64,000 bases of DNA, taken from assembly GCA_025618425.1 (NCBI GenBank), contig CM046835.1:20779076-20843075 (forward strand), in the 5' to 3' direction. This stretch comes from Heliocidaris tuberculata. Taxonomy: Eukaryota; Echinodermata; Echinoidea; Camarodonta; Echinometridae. The notes beneath the pieces were generated by a model. It had not been told where the DNA came from. It saw only the letters and a list, made by a program, of their open reading frames with translations, and did no database searches. The position numbers were made by a program, and so were the translations under genes. Positions within the stretch are counted from its first letter, which is position 1, and each line of letters opens with the position of its first letter. Positions 43,104 through 54,622 of the stretch are shown here, piece by piece.

Positions 43104-44984
43104 CAGTGGCGGATCTACGGGGGGGGGGGGTTTAGGGGGTTTAACCCCCCCCCCCCCTTGGGCTGCCAAGTAAACATTTATTTGGGCAAAAAAGAGAAAA
43201 AATAGAGCATGCAAGTATGCTTAAAATCGCAAGCTAGCAACCCTAAAAATGAAAAATCTCCCTACTGTAGGAGGGGGGATACCCCCCTCCCACACCCTCC
43301 CCCCTCGCTCGCTTCGCTCGCTTCCAAGTAAACATTTATTTGGGCAAAAAAGAGAAAAAATAGAGCATGCAAGTATGCTTAAAATCGCAAGCTAGCAACC
43401 CTAAAAATGAAAAATCTCCCTACTGTAGGAGGGGGGATACCCCCCTCCCACACCCTCCCCCCTCGCTCGCTTCGCTCGCTTCCAAGTAAACATTTATTTG
43501 GGCAAAAAAGAGAAAAAATAGAGCATGCAAGTATGCTTAAAATCGCAAGCTAGCAACCCTAAAAATGAAAAATCTCCCTACTGTAGGAGGGGGGATACCC
43601 CCCTCCCACACCCTCCCCCCTCGCTCGCTTCGCTCGCTTCCAAGTAAACATTTATTTGGGCAAAAAAGAGAAAAAATAGAGCATGCAAGTATGCTTAAAA
43701 TCGCAAGCTAGCAACCCTAAAAATGAAAAATCTCCCTACTGTAGGAGGGGGGATACCCCCCTCCCACACCCTCCCCCCTCGCTCGCTTCGCTCGCTTCCA
43801 AGTAAACATTTATTTGGGCAAAAAAGAGAAAAAATAGAGCATGCAAGTATGCTTAAAATCGCAAGCTAGCAACCCTAAAAATGAAAAATCTCCCTACTGT
43901 AGGAGGGGGGATACCCCCCTCCCACACCCTCCCCCCTCGCTCGCTTCGCTCGCTTCCAAGTAAACATTTATTTGGGCAAAAAGAGAAAAAATAGAGCATG
44001 CAAGTATGCTTAAAATCGCAAGCTAGCAACCCTAAAAATGAAAAATCTCCCTACTGTAGGAGGGGGGATACCCCCCTCCCACACCCTCCCCCCTCGCTCG
44101 CTTCGCTCGCTTCCAAGTAAACATTTATTTGGGCAAAAAAGAGAAAAAATAGAGCATGCAAGTATGCTTAAAATCGCAAGCTAGCAACCCTAAAAATGAA
44201 AAATCTCCCTACTGTAGGAGGGGGGATACCCCCCTCCCACACCCTCCCCCCTCGCTCGCTTCGCTCGCTTCCAAGTAAACATTTATTTGGGCAAAAAAGA
44301 GAAAAAATAGAGCATGCAAGTATGCTTAAAATCGCAAGCTAGCAACCCTAAAAATGAAAAATCTCCCTACTGTAGGAGGGGGGATACCCCCCTCCCACAC
44401 CCTCCCCCCTCGCTCGCTTCGCTCGCTTCCAAGTAAACATTTATTTGGGCAAAAAAGAGAAAAAATAGAGCATGCAAGTATGCTTAAAATCGCAAGCTAG
44501 CAACCCTAAAAATGAAAAATCTCCATACTGTAGGAGGGGGGATACCCCCCTCCCACACCCTCCCCCCTCGCTCGCTTCGCTCGCTTCCAAGTAAACATTT
44601 ATTTGGGCAAAAAAGAGAAAAAATAGAGCATGCAAGTATGCTTAAAATCGCAAGCTAGCAACCCTAAAAATGAAAAATCTCCCTACTGTAGGAGGGGGGA
44701 TACCCCCCTCCCACACCCTCCCCCCTCGCTCGCTTCGCTCGCTTCCAAGTAAACATTTATTTGGGCAAAAAAGAGAAAAAATAGAGCATGCAAGTATGCT
44801 TAAAATCGCAAGCCAGCAACCCTAAAAATGAAAAATCTCCCTAATGTGGGAGGGGGGATACCCCCCTCCCACACCCTCCCCCCTCGCTCGCTTCGCTCGC
44901 TCGGGCTTGGTCTCTACGCTCCCTCGCAATACCCAGCTGAGCCCCTCAAACCCCCTCCTTGGAAAAAAGCTAGATCCGCCCCTG
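43104..44984. mobile_element. CAG...CTG-ended element (hAT-like ends) carrying a satellite
   Basis: The left end is CAGTGGCGGATCTA (43104-43117). The right end, read inward from 44984, is CAGGGGCGGATCTA, with one mismatch. CAACT precedes the left end and follows the right end (43099-43103 and 44985-44989), consistent with a 5-bp target duplication, although hAT elements normally give 8 bp. Next to the left end are G- and C-runs (43120-43160). Almost all of the interior is the 158-bp tandem array. The element interrupts the CAGTTG-rich flank of the Harbinger copy. No transposase is encoded. Confidence 0.65.
43166..44902. repeat. 158-bp satellite array, 11 units
   Basis: Units begin CCAAGTAAACATTTATTTGG at 43166, 43324, 43482, 43640, 43798, 43956, 44113, 44271, 44429, 44587 and 44745. 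The period is 158 bp, once 157 because of one missing A. Units are almost identical, with rare changes in unit 9 (CTCCATACTG) and more in the last (AAGCCAGC, CTAATGTGGGAG). Each contains the hairpins GCATGCAAGTATGC, GAGGGGGGATACCCCCCTC and a CGCTCGCTTCGCTCGC run. The array ends in a diverged unit running into TCGGGCTTGGTCTCTACGC, probably the original single-copy interior of the element. Confidence 0.95.
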
Positions 44985-45272
44985 CAACTGGAGGTATTTT
45001 CATCAGCAACCAGTTGGATTTTTTTTTCAGTAACCAACTGGTCCCAGTTCATTCAGTTGAAAGTTATTTTCAGTTAGCCTACTCAACTCGTTCTAGTTAC
45101 AGCTTAACTTGAACCAGTTGGGGAACTAGAAATCTTGCCCATTCCAGTTTGATTTCTTAAAAATTCCAGTTGGTCAATTGGATATTTGTTATCCAGTTGA
45201 AACCAGTTGAATCTGATTCAGTTGAAATGCACTAAAACTGGTTTAAACCAGTTTGCCGAGTTTCTTGTAACC
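44985..45272. repeat. CAGTTG/CCAGTT-rich 3' subterminal region
   Basis: About 20 occurrences of CCAGTT, CAGTTG or CAACTG in under 300 bp, ending with the perfect 20-bp palindrome AAACTGGTTTAAACCAGTTT (45235-45254). This mirrors the CCGAAT clustering on the other side of the transposase gene. It is probably the right subterminal region of the Harbinger-type element. Confidence 0.5.
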
Positions 45273-46942
45273 ACCTATTTCTTGATCCAGTTTCGTTTTC
45301 CTTGAACACTTTCCTTCTTCATAATTCCTTCTCCATATACCCTCTCCTTCTCGGTCTATTATCCATATTATTTCTCAGCTCCTTTCGTTCTTTCCTTTGC
45401 TGCCCTCTAGCTCTTCTATCTCTTTCACATGAGTATGTACCATGATGTACTGAGCTACTTCTTTGATTGGAAAATATCTGTATCAGTTTACCCTCATTAT
45501 GTCTCACTTGCCTAAATATGTTTGAAGTATTTTATGTATATGTTTTATGATGTATTATGTTTTGTAATCATTCTCTTGTTTTTATTCAAAGTCCTGTACA
45601 ATGTTCTTAAAAAACATGTAACCTGGACTTTTTTGTTTGTTCCCCTCCCTTTATTTGAAATCAATAAAGGTGATATTGAAGGAAAAAAAAGCCAATATGG
45701 TACCCAATTGCTTTCAGTTCGACTTGTTGCGTTGGACATAGTTTTTTCCTTCCTAATATTCTCATTCTTAAACGCCCCCCCCCCCCCCTCTTTCTCTCTG
45801 ATTTTTTTTTTTTTTTTTTTTTTTTGAGGACCGGAAAGGCATTTATGGTAAAAAATGTTAACCTAAGTTCAGCCATTACCTGGGGTTGTAACATAAAGAG
45901 ATACTATTAATACGCAATCAATCGTATAGTAACTGTAAAGTCTACGGCAAATCATGTACAAGAAGTTACGATCAATTGCAAATATCAATCGTATCTCTTT
46001 TTGTTAAACCCTCCTGGATCTAAATAATTGAGAGGTAGTTGCAGCTGTTAACTCTCTGATCAAGCCGGGGCAGGGGCAGTCTACCCTCCCCCTGAAGGAT
46101 CCAGCGGGAAAAAATGCCAAAGCACCGGGAAAATAAAAGGGAAAAAAGAAAGAGAAGAAAGGGGAAAAGGGGAAAAAAAAAAAAAAAAAAAAAACGGCTA
46201 CGAACGACCCCCTTTTTTTTTTTTTTTTTTTTTGCTTGTCAAAAAATTCAACACCGGGAATTCTCCGGTCTGGGGCTCTGCACCACTCCCCCCCCCCCCC
46301 CCGACAGCAGGCACCTGTTACGTCGCTGCATGATCCTATCCAACAACGATCGGTTGCAGGAGAGGCCGATTGAAGGTTTTATCTCTCTATCCTTCTCTAC
46401 TCTGTTTTTTGTTTTCCCCTTTCTTCTTTTCACCTTTCTTCTTTTCACCTTTCTTCTTTTCTTTTCTTTTCTCCTCTATTCCCGTCTCTTCTCTTTTATT
46501 TTCTCTTTCCCTTTTCTTGTTTTCTCTTCTTTTTTCTCATCTTGTGTCTCCTCCTGTTTTCTAATATCTTCTTTAGCTTAGTTTCTGTCTTCTTGTCTAT
46601 TTATCCTCACCCTGTTTATTTTGATTTTTCCTTTTCTTCCCATTTTCTCTTTTTGTTGTCATTTAATTCTTCTCCTTACTCAATTCTCTTGTCTCTATAA
46701 CCCATCTCTTCTCCTTTTTTTCTTCTCATCTCTTATCTTATTCATCTCCCGGCTTTTCTTCTCATCTCTTCTTTTTCTCCTCTATAGCCTCTATTTTTCC
46801 TCTTCTTTTCTCTTCTCCAACTGTCTAAATGTTCTCTTAGCTTCTTTTCTCGTCTCTTTCTTCTGTGAAAATTGTTCTGAAATTTTGTTATTACTGAATT
46901 ACCATCTTTTCTCAAAACAAGGATTCTTCACGACGTTGGATT
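45273..46942. other. Intergenic stretch, low-complexity rich
   Basis: C-run and T-run at 45774-45825, an A-run and T-run pair at 46159-46232 (the two runs are inverse and could pair), a C-run at 46289-46302 and a long TTCTTTTC-rich pyrimidine tract at 46375-46870. Ser/Phe/Leu-rich frames are artefacts. No gene was recognised. Confidence 0.5.
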
Positions 46943-47241
46943 CCAAAAGGGGTTAAATCCAAAAGTATTGGTAAAAATCCGAAATTTTGAACTATGCTGT
47001 TTGCGGGCAGCTCATACAATGTGTTTAAAAATACAAACTATTAACTTTAGGTTAAATGAAGGAAACCTAAATGACCAAACTTGATTCGGACTTTTTTGGA
47101 ATGAATCATGATTTTGTTAATTTTTTCTGCCTCCATTTTTAATGCGATATATACTGCATTCAATTCCCATGTCTAAGATGCAAAGATAATTTATCACCTA
47201 AAAACTAAATTTTGGTCAAATATGGATTTCACCCCTTTTGG
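46943..47241. mobile_element. ~300-bp TIR element with CCAAAAGGGGT ends
   Basis: The left end is CCAAAAGGGGTTAAATCCAA (46943 on). The right end, read inward from 47241, is CCAAAAGGGGTGAAATCCAT. About 18 of 20 positions match. The interior is AT-rich and non-coding. A MITE-like structure; superfamily unclear. Confidence 0.6.
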
Positions 47242-47408
47242 ATCGAGCTTTTCCTATAGTCAGGCCTGTCAGGGGACTATAAAACACAGAAAAAATCAAA
47301 ATACTAACTGTATTATTGCAAATATAACTGTATTTAAAAGTATAAGGAACCAGTATCCATGATGTAGAAGCATAGATGAGTTTTACCAAAACAAAACAAA
47401 AAAAAATA
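47242..47408. other. Spacer before the satellite
   Basis: Short AT-rich stretch; nothing recognised. Confidence 0.4.
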
Positions 47409-48371
47409 ACAGCAAAGAAACAAAGATCCTCAACTATTACTTAAACAACAAAGAGTCATGATAATTTTTTCAGTTTCATAAAACAACGGCAAAGAAACAA
47501 ATGTCATCAACTATTATTTAAACAACAAAGAGTCATGATAGTTTTTTCAGTTTCATAAAAAACAGCAAAGAAAGAAATGTCATCAACTATTACTTAAACA
47601 ACAAAGAGTCATGATAGTTTTTTCAGTTTCATAAATCAACAGCAAAGAAACAAATGTCATCAACTATTATTTAAACAACAAAGAGTCATGATAGTTTTTT
47701 CAGTTTCATAAAAAACAGCAAAGAAAGAAATGTCATCAACTATTACTTAAACAACAAAGAGTCATGATAGTTTTTTCAGTTTCATAAATCAACAGCAAAG
47801 AAACAAATGTCATCAACTATTATTTAAACAACAAAGAGTCATGATAGTTTTTTCAGTTTCATAAAAAAACAGCAAAGAAACAAATGTCATCAATGAGTCA
47901 TGATAGTTTTTTCAGTTTCATAAATCAACAGCAAAGAAACAAATGTCATCAACTATTACTTAAACAACAAAGAGTCATGATAGTTTTTTCAGTTTCATAA
48001 ATCAACAGCAAAGAAACAAATGTCATCAACTATTATTTAAACAACAAAGAGTCATGATAGTTTTTTCAGTTTCATAAAAAAACAGCAAAGAAACAAATGT
48101 CATCAATGAGTCATGATAGTTTTTTCAGTTTCATAAAACAACAGCAAAGAAACAAATGTCATCAACTATTACTTAAACAACAAAGAGTCATGATAGTTTT
48201 TTCAGTTTCATAAATCAACAGCAAAGAAACAAATGTCATCAACTATTATTTAAACAACAAAGAGTCATGATAGTTTTTTCAGTTTCATAAAAAAACAGCA
48301 AAGAAACAAATGTCATCAATGAGTCATGATAGTTTTTTTCAGTTTCATAAAACAACAGCAAAGAAACAAAA
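47409..48371. repeat. ~77-bp satellite with 213-bp higher-order period
   Basis: The basic unit carries ACAGCAAAGAAACAAATGTC, ATCAACTATTA, TTTAAACAACAAAGAGTCAT and GATAGTTTTTTCAGTTTCAT at a period of 76-78 bp. In the second half a shortened unit, lacking about 18 bp and joining CATCAA to TGAGTCATG, recurs at 47888, 48101 and 48314, exactly 213 bp apart. This gives a three-unit higher-order repeat (about 77+77+59). The first half alternates two variants (AAAGAAAG versus AAAGAAAC; TATTATTT versus TATTACTT). Confidence 0.9.
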
Positions 48372-48486
48372 GAAAAGAGGGCGAATAAGAAAGAAAATGC
48401 ACAAAATGCAGAGAGAGAAAGAACAAGCAGGAGAAAAAGAGAGAAAGAATGTTAGAAAGAAGGATAATGAGAGAGAATAATAATAA
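48372..48486. other. AG-rich spacer
   Basis: Purine-rich sequence between the satellite and the LINE fragment. Confidence 0.5.
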
Positions 48487-48843
48487 CTGTGTCCATTCAA
48501 CAATGAATTAAATGACAGCAGTCATTTATTCCTTAACTGTAGAAAAACTGAATTGTTTTGGTTAAGATTTGGTCACATTGTTCAGAAAATTTCCAACTTT
48601 GATTTTTCATTTGCTGAATCTGTTTTTATAAATGGTTATGATCTTGAAAATAAACAATGTAGAAGTCAGAACTTTCTTATTGTTTATGCAAAATATGCAA
48701 TTTATTTAACATTTGATATGCGAGTAGAAAATAGTAATTCTGTATTTCATGAGCCCTCTGAATTGTGTTTGTTTAAAAGATTGCTTTATAACAGCATAGA
48801 TATTGAAAAGAAATGTGAAACTAAAAGTTTATGCATTCTTTAA
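48487..48843 (+). pseudogene. LINE ORF2 C-terminal fragment of a second lineage
   Basis: The open frame after a stop at 48484 reads LCPFNNELNDSSHLFLNC then RKTELFWLRFG and runs to the stop at 48841-48843. The C...H-L-F-x-x-C...F-W pattern is the C-terminal zinc knuckle of LINE ORF2 proteins and parallels CSYC...HVFFEC...VW in the 19.7-kb element; the first cysteine pair is not fully visible here. The following ~95 residues also fit the post-knuckle tail (FLIVYAKYAIYL compared with ILILIKFTIF). Similarity between the two is low, so this is another family. About 110 bp of AT-rich 3' sequence follows, with T-runs near 48952-48975. It is 5'-truncated, like the copy at 15486. Confidence 0.7.
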
Positions 48844-50184
48844 AACACTGTTTTACAGGAAAATTTGAAATGTTTTGTGTAAAATTGTTTGATAATAATT
48901 TACAACTTTTCATACTGTAATTTTCATTGATTGTATAATACCTGTGACTTGGTTTTTTTTATTTCTTTTTTTATTTTCATTTTATTATTAAATCTACTTT
49001 TTGAAAGAGAAGACAAAGAAATGCATCACAAGGATTATAGACTCTAAAGTGGACAGATAGAAAAAAATTAGACGAAGAGAATATAAGAAAGAGAGAGGGG
49101 TAGAGCGAGAGAGAGGGAGAGATTGAGAGAGATGCATGAATAGATGGACAATGGAGAAAGTAGATCAACCTGAATAGTTTTTAAATTAAGCTAGAAGGGG
49201 GACATGTTTATCCGAAATGTGTGCTCAACATGTAAAATGAAGGACATAGTGGATTGACTGTACACACAAATAGTCTTGCTCAGTGTTGACTGTGCTCTAG
49301 ATTTAAACAAACTAAATCCTGCAACCTAAATCCTGACATAATGAAAATCAGAACATGAATGCTAAACGCCTCCTCTCTTTCTGACAAATTTTATTTCAAT
49401 TTGATGGAATGATCTGTATACTAAAAGGATGAAGGGATGGGGAGGGGGAGGGGGTAGAAAAGTGATAGGGAAAGGTTAAGCCAAGGAAAGAGACCAAAAC
49501 AAAAGTAAATGGTACGCAACATTCGAAACTATATAGAACTGATCACTTATTGCATGTGATATGACCTGAAGCTAGAAAAAAATATGAATCGTTGAAATTG
49601 ACGGTGAAATTTAAAGTAGAGAGTGTGTGTGCCTCAGGGCAGCCACATTAATTCTATATCAGGAAGTATGCTTTAAGAAACACAAAGAACACGATAGCAA
49701 GGACTTTAAACCTTTCAATTTTAATTATTTTGTTCATTACCTAGCTATTTAAATGTGCAAAATATTACAATCCAAACATGATTTCTAAGGAACATATGAT
49801 ATTCGGTATAAAAAATGCCCTTGAGTTGATTTCTCGAAAGTCTTTGCGATCGTGTTAAAGGAGATGTCCGTGATTGATATGGGAGTGGGCGAAGATAGAT
49901 GGTGCTCGGACCTCTTCCTGCTCCCTCTAGATCTGCCACCGGTTTATTCAAAGCTTGGCATTAATATTGATTCATCTTGCAACAATGACTGACGAATCTC
50001 TAATTGGAGTATTGTTAGTGAAGGGATATTAGTTTCGGATAAGCCATCGCTTTTAGAGGGGCACTGTGCCATGTTACACAGGACAATAAATGATAATCAA
50101 CTTCATATAAGGAATCGTATCCATTATCTCCGAGAAACAATAGAGATCATGAGCGATGTTTTCCTGTGACTCTCAATGGCTCTC
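48844..50184. other. Intergenic stretch with small GA-rich patches
   Basis: GA-rich sequence at 49086-49132 and G-rich at 49438-49456. TCGAAAGTCTTTGCGATCGTG near 49836 matches a word at 30914. No gene was recognised. Confidence 0.45.
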
Positions 50185-50399
50185 TGAGAGAGAGAGAGAG
50201 AGAGAGAGGCGACGGAATTGGGAAGAAAGAGAGAGGGAAAAAGGGCAAATGACAGAATGAAAAATGGGGAAGGAGAGAGAGAATGAAAGAAGGGGAAGAG
50301 AGGGAGAGAGAGAGAGAGAGAGGGGGGGGGGAGGGAGAAGGGGTGAGAGCATATTGAGAGAGAGATTGTTTGAGAGAATGAAAGATGGTAAGCCGGAGA

Positions 50400-50431
<32 letters not shown>

Positions 50432-50518
50432 CAAACAGAGAGGGGGATACAGAAAGAGATTTAAAAATTGAGAGCGAAATAGTATGTTAGATTAAAACCA
50501 AAAGGAAAGGGGGAGGAA

Positions 50519-50561
<43 letters not shown>

Positions 50562-50578
50562 TGAGAAGGGAGGGAGCT
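50185..50578. repeat. Long purine (GA)-rich tract
   Basis: Nearly 400 bp of GAGAGA blocks with a G-run near 50322-50330 and (GA)n at 50520-50554. Ser/Leu/Pro-rich frames on the minus strand are artefacts. Confidence 0.9.
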
Positions 50579-50789
50579 GGATTTTTTTTTTTTGGGGGGG
50601 GGGGTGAAGCAGAAATGTAAAATACAGAAAGATGGGGGAGGGAGGGAAGAATGTAGAGCGACAATGAAAGGGGGAGCAAATGTGAGATAAAGAGGCAGAG
50701 AACAAGACAAATGGATTAGAGGGGGGAAGTATAGTGATAAAATGTTAATGACAATCAGTAATATTAGACACATTCAGAGCGATCGAAAA

Positions 50790-50790
50790 A

Positions 50791-50829
<39 letters not shown>
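50790..50829. repeat. (AT)n microsatellite
   Basis: About 20 TA dinucleotides without interruption. Confidence 0.95.
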
Positions 50830-50832
<3 letters not shown>

Positions 50833-52318
50833 TTATGTTCACCTCTCTAGTTGAGAACTACAATAGGTGCATAATATGTAAACCATGAACCTTTGTGTAA
50901 TTGAAGAACAGAGAAGTAGAGAACAAAAATGACAAAAGTAAAGGGGTGGTTAATAAATAGAATTGGGGGGAGAGAGAGAGGGGGGGGGGGGGGAGAGCAC
51001 TCACAAATACGAGAGAAGAAGGGGGAGACCGAAACAGAAAGATGAGAATAGGAAGGTTGTCAATTCCAATGTTCAGTGGTAATTCCAGATTGATTGAAAA
51101 CCTAGATCAATATTCACTGATTTTTCACCTCTTTAAATGACATAAGTTGTGAAAACCATGCATTAATCAACGCTTTGTAATAGTAGAATATCGAGGGAGA
51201 GAAAAACAAGACAGAGGTAAATAAATATAAAGGAAAAATTAATACACGAGGTGTCATGGACGAAAAACAAAATGATGGATATACAGGACTGGAACAAACG
51301 AGATTATTTGAATATACAAGGAAATAGAAATAAAGAGATTGGGAGGAGCTCGGTGAATGAAAAGATGAAAGATGTAGAAGAAGTGGCGTAACTGATACTT
51401 TGGGGACCAACTAGCGAGTAGATTATACAACCAATGAAAGATCAAACAAATTGTGTTGATTGAAAGCTTATGAAAGCTGATCTATATAACACATTTATAT
51501 TTGTTTACTCCTAATTTCTTTTAAATAAAAAACGAACGAAATATAAGAGTGTCGATTTTTTTTTTCTTGTGGAGAAAGAGATGTGTGACTAAACATCTTC
51601 ATAATGAGTCTGTGGGAGTAGCATTATAGTAAAAGAAGCTTGCGTATGGCTGGCTGAAAGTGTCAAATCATCATTTAAAAAACAACAACAACAACAGATA
51701 AACGAAAGAATAGTTTACATTTACGAACAAGTAAACTTGATAAATAAAGAATAATATCACAAAATTAACCTTCACATGCGAATAAATGACAAATTCATAA
51801 AAGGAAGATATAGAAACTTTTAAAGAACGTTTTAACTTTGGACGAACATGTATGTTTCAGACGATGGACAAAAACTGGGAAAGAAAGGTCTAAACTCTGA
51901 ACAAACAAGTAAATTATAGACGATGAATATAAACTGGGAAAGCAAGCTCTTAACTTTGTTTGTCTGTTTGTTGTTTGTTTTTAAGCATGATGATTTTGGC
52001 ACCTTAAGCCACCCATACTTGGATGAAAGCTTCGAAAGTGATAGCAACTGTAGCTGAAGTCGAATCATTGGATCAGCATCATCAACTCGATACAGACATG
52101 AATCAAGAGTGATGGATCCATAGCAGGAATTAAGCCTTCTTTAAATTTTGGCGGGGAAATTCCATCCAGGTTACTAAATCAACCAGATTCAATATATAAA
52201 GGTTTTGACAGCTGCGCAATTACATCACTTCTTATCTTTCAAATAAAGAAATAGATACTATAACGAGGTGAGGACCTCTTTTTTAACAGGAGGTTAATTT
52301 TTGCTGGACTTTTTGCCC
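50830..52318. other. Intergenic stretch with GA/G tract
   Basis: GA then G-run at about 50966-50995. GAAGTGGCGTAACTGATACT at about 51379 resembles the hAT-like ends seen elsewhere. No gene was recognised. Confidence 0.45.
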
Positions 52319-53356
52319 AACTTTCTCAAATTTGCGTAAACGATATGAAAGAAGGACTTCTCAATAGCAAATGTTGGATAGATGTTGTTCTTCTGCCAAT
52401 TCGTCATTAATGTGTTCCTTTTATCAGAGAAAATTCTTGCAAGGACGAGAAAAGGAAGCATAATGTAGCGCAAATTGGAATTCTCTTGCTTGAGGACAAA
52501 CAGATTTTATCATTGAGATTGCTCAAAGGCAGTTTCTTTTTTCTTTCTCTTTTTTTGGTTGTTGTTGTTGTTGTTGTTTGTTTTTTTTTTTGCTATGGAA
52601 TCGAAGGTAACAGTAATGTTAAAATGTCATGGATAATCAGAGTTCGATAAAAGCAGCGATCTTTTCACAAATGAAAAGGACGATTTCATGTCTGTTCATT
52701 CGTGAAAGGTAATGTTTTATAGTTATAGCAAAATGACAAAACACAACAGCGGTGCACAGTTTTGTGGGTCGATAAAGCCAGAAAGCAAAGGCTATTTAAT
52801 TAAATCAATTTGGCTTAAATTAACGCTTTATATAACAACGGCGAAGAAATTGAATCAAATTGTCAGTTAATAGTCATAAGTTCTTTATCATACATTAAAC
52901 TTCATTTGTGTATTGATGGCATAATGAACTGAAAATTTTAAATGAAATCTATCTATCAATGTATCTTCCACCAGTTCGGAGGTTGATTACAACATTTTCC
53001 AAACATCTCTGCTCTAAAATAAAATAAGATTTTAAAACATAAATTAACAATCCCCCTTCAACATACGGAACAAAACTTTGCTTTTAAAGTTATTAGTGTT
53101 CTTCCCTTTCAATTCTGAATTGAATTAAGAACAATTCTAACAAAGAAGAACATTTTTATAGATTTGATAGTTCTTCCATTGTAAAATATTGTTCTTTTCA
53201 TTCATATATGGTAATACTCACATAATGAGCTGTAAGCTCAGATTCATAACATTGCAGTACCCTGTAAAAATATCATGAATTTATGCAATTCAAAAACATT
53301 AATACAGTTGAAACTACTGTCGTATTCTTTTAGTAATCGTTTAAACATAATAATTG

Positions 53357-53470
53357 AGGAGGCACGATGGCTTAGTGGTAGAGCAGTGGTCTCGTAACTG
53401 GGAGGACCCGGGTTCGAAACTACGTGAATGCGCTAGTGCCCTTTGGTAAGACATCAATCCTCATAACCAA
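53357..53470 (+). mobile_element. SINE 5' fragment in duplication copy 1
   Basis: First 114 bp of the tRNA-derived SINE described at 55661, cut at AACCAA by the duplication junction. Box A and box B are both present, so a pol III promoter may persist. Confidence 0.8.
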
Positions 53471-54508
53471 CTTTCTCAAATTTGCGTAAACGATATGAAA
53501 GAAGGACTTCTCAATAGCAAATGTTGGATAGATGTTGTTCTTCTGCCAATTCGTCATTAATGTGTTCCTTTTATCAGAGAAAATTCTTGCAAGGACGAGA
53601 AAAGGAAGCATAATGTAGCGCAAATTGGAATTCTCTTGCTTGAGGACAAACAGATTTTATCATTGAGATTGCTCAAAGGCAGTTTCTTTTTTCTTTCTCT
53701 TTTTTTGGTTGTTGTTGTTGTTGTTGTTGTTTGTTTGTTTTTTGCTATGGAATCGAAGGTAACAGTAATGTTAAAATGTCATGGATAATCAGAGTTCGAT
53801 AAAAGCAGCGATCTTTTCACAAATGAAAAGGACGATTTCATGTCTGTTCATTCGTGAAAGGTAATGTTTTATAGTTATAGCAAAATGACAAAACACAACA
53901 GCGGTGCACAGTTTTGTGGGTCGATAAAGCCAGAAAGCAAAGGCTATTTAATTAAATCAATTTGGCTTAAATTAACGCTTTATATAACAACGGCGAAGAA
54001 ATTGAATCAAATTGTCAGTTAAAAGTCATAAGTTCTTTATCATACATTAAACTTCATTTGTGTATTGATGGCATAATGAACTGAAAATTTTAAATGAAAT
54101 CTATCTATCAATGTATCTTCCACCAGTTCGGAGGTTGATTACAACATTTTCCAAACATCTCTGCTCTAAAATAAAATAAGATTTTAAAACATAAATTAAC
54201 AATCCCCCTTCAACATACGGAACAAAACTTTGCTTTTAAAGTTATTAGTGTTCTTCCCTTTCAATTCTGAATTGAATTAAGAACAATTCTAACAAAGAAG
54301 AACATTTTTATAGATTTGATAGTTCTTCCATTGTAAAATATTGTTCTTTTCATTCATATATGGTAATACTCACATAATGAGCTGTAAGCTCAGATTCATA
54401 ACATTGCAGTACCCTGTAAAAATATCATGAATTTATGCAATTCAAAAACATTAATACAGTTGAAACTACTGTCGTATTCTTTTAGTAATCGTTTAAACAT
54501 AATAATTG

Positions 54509-54622
54509 AGGAGGCACGATGGCTTAGTGGTAGAGCAGTGGTCTCGTAACTGGGAGGATCCGGGTTCGAAACTACGTGAATGCGCTAGTGCCCTTTGGTA
54601 AGACATCAATCCTCATAACCAA
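54509..54622 (+). mobile_element. SINE 5' fragment in duplication copy 2
   Basis: As in copy 1, with one C-to-T change just before box B (GGATCCGGGTTCG). Confidence 0.8.

Noticed and set aside
43166..44902. CRISPR-like array
   Set aside because: The 158-bp units are directly tandem with no unique spacers, in a eukaryotic transposon context. This is a satellite.
47409..48371. CRISPR-like array
   Set aside because: The 77-bp units have no distinct spacer sequences. The regular length change is a deletion variant within a satellite.
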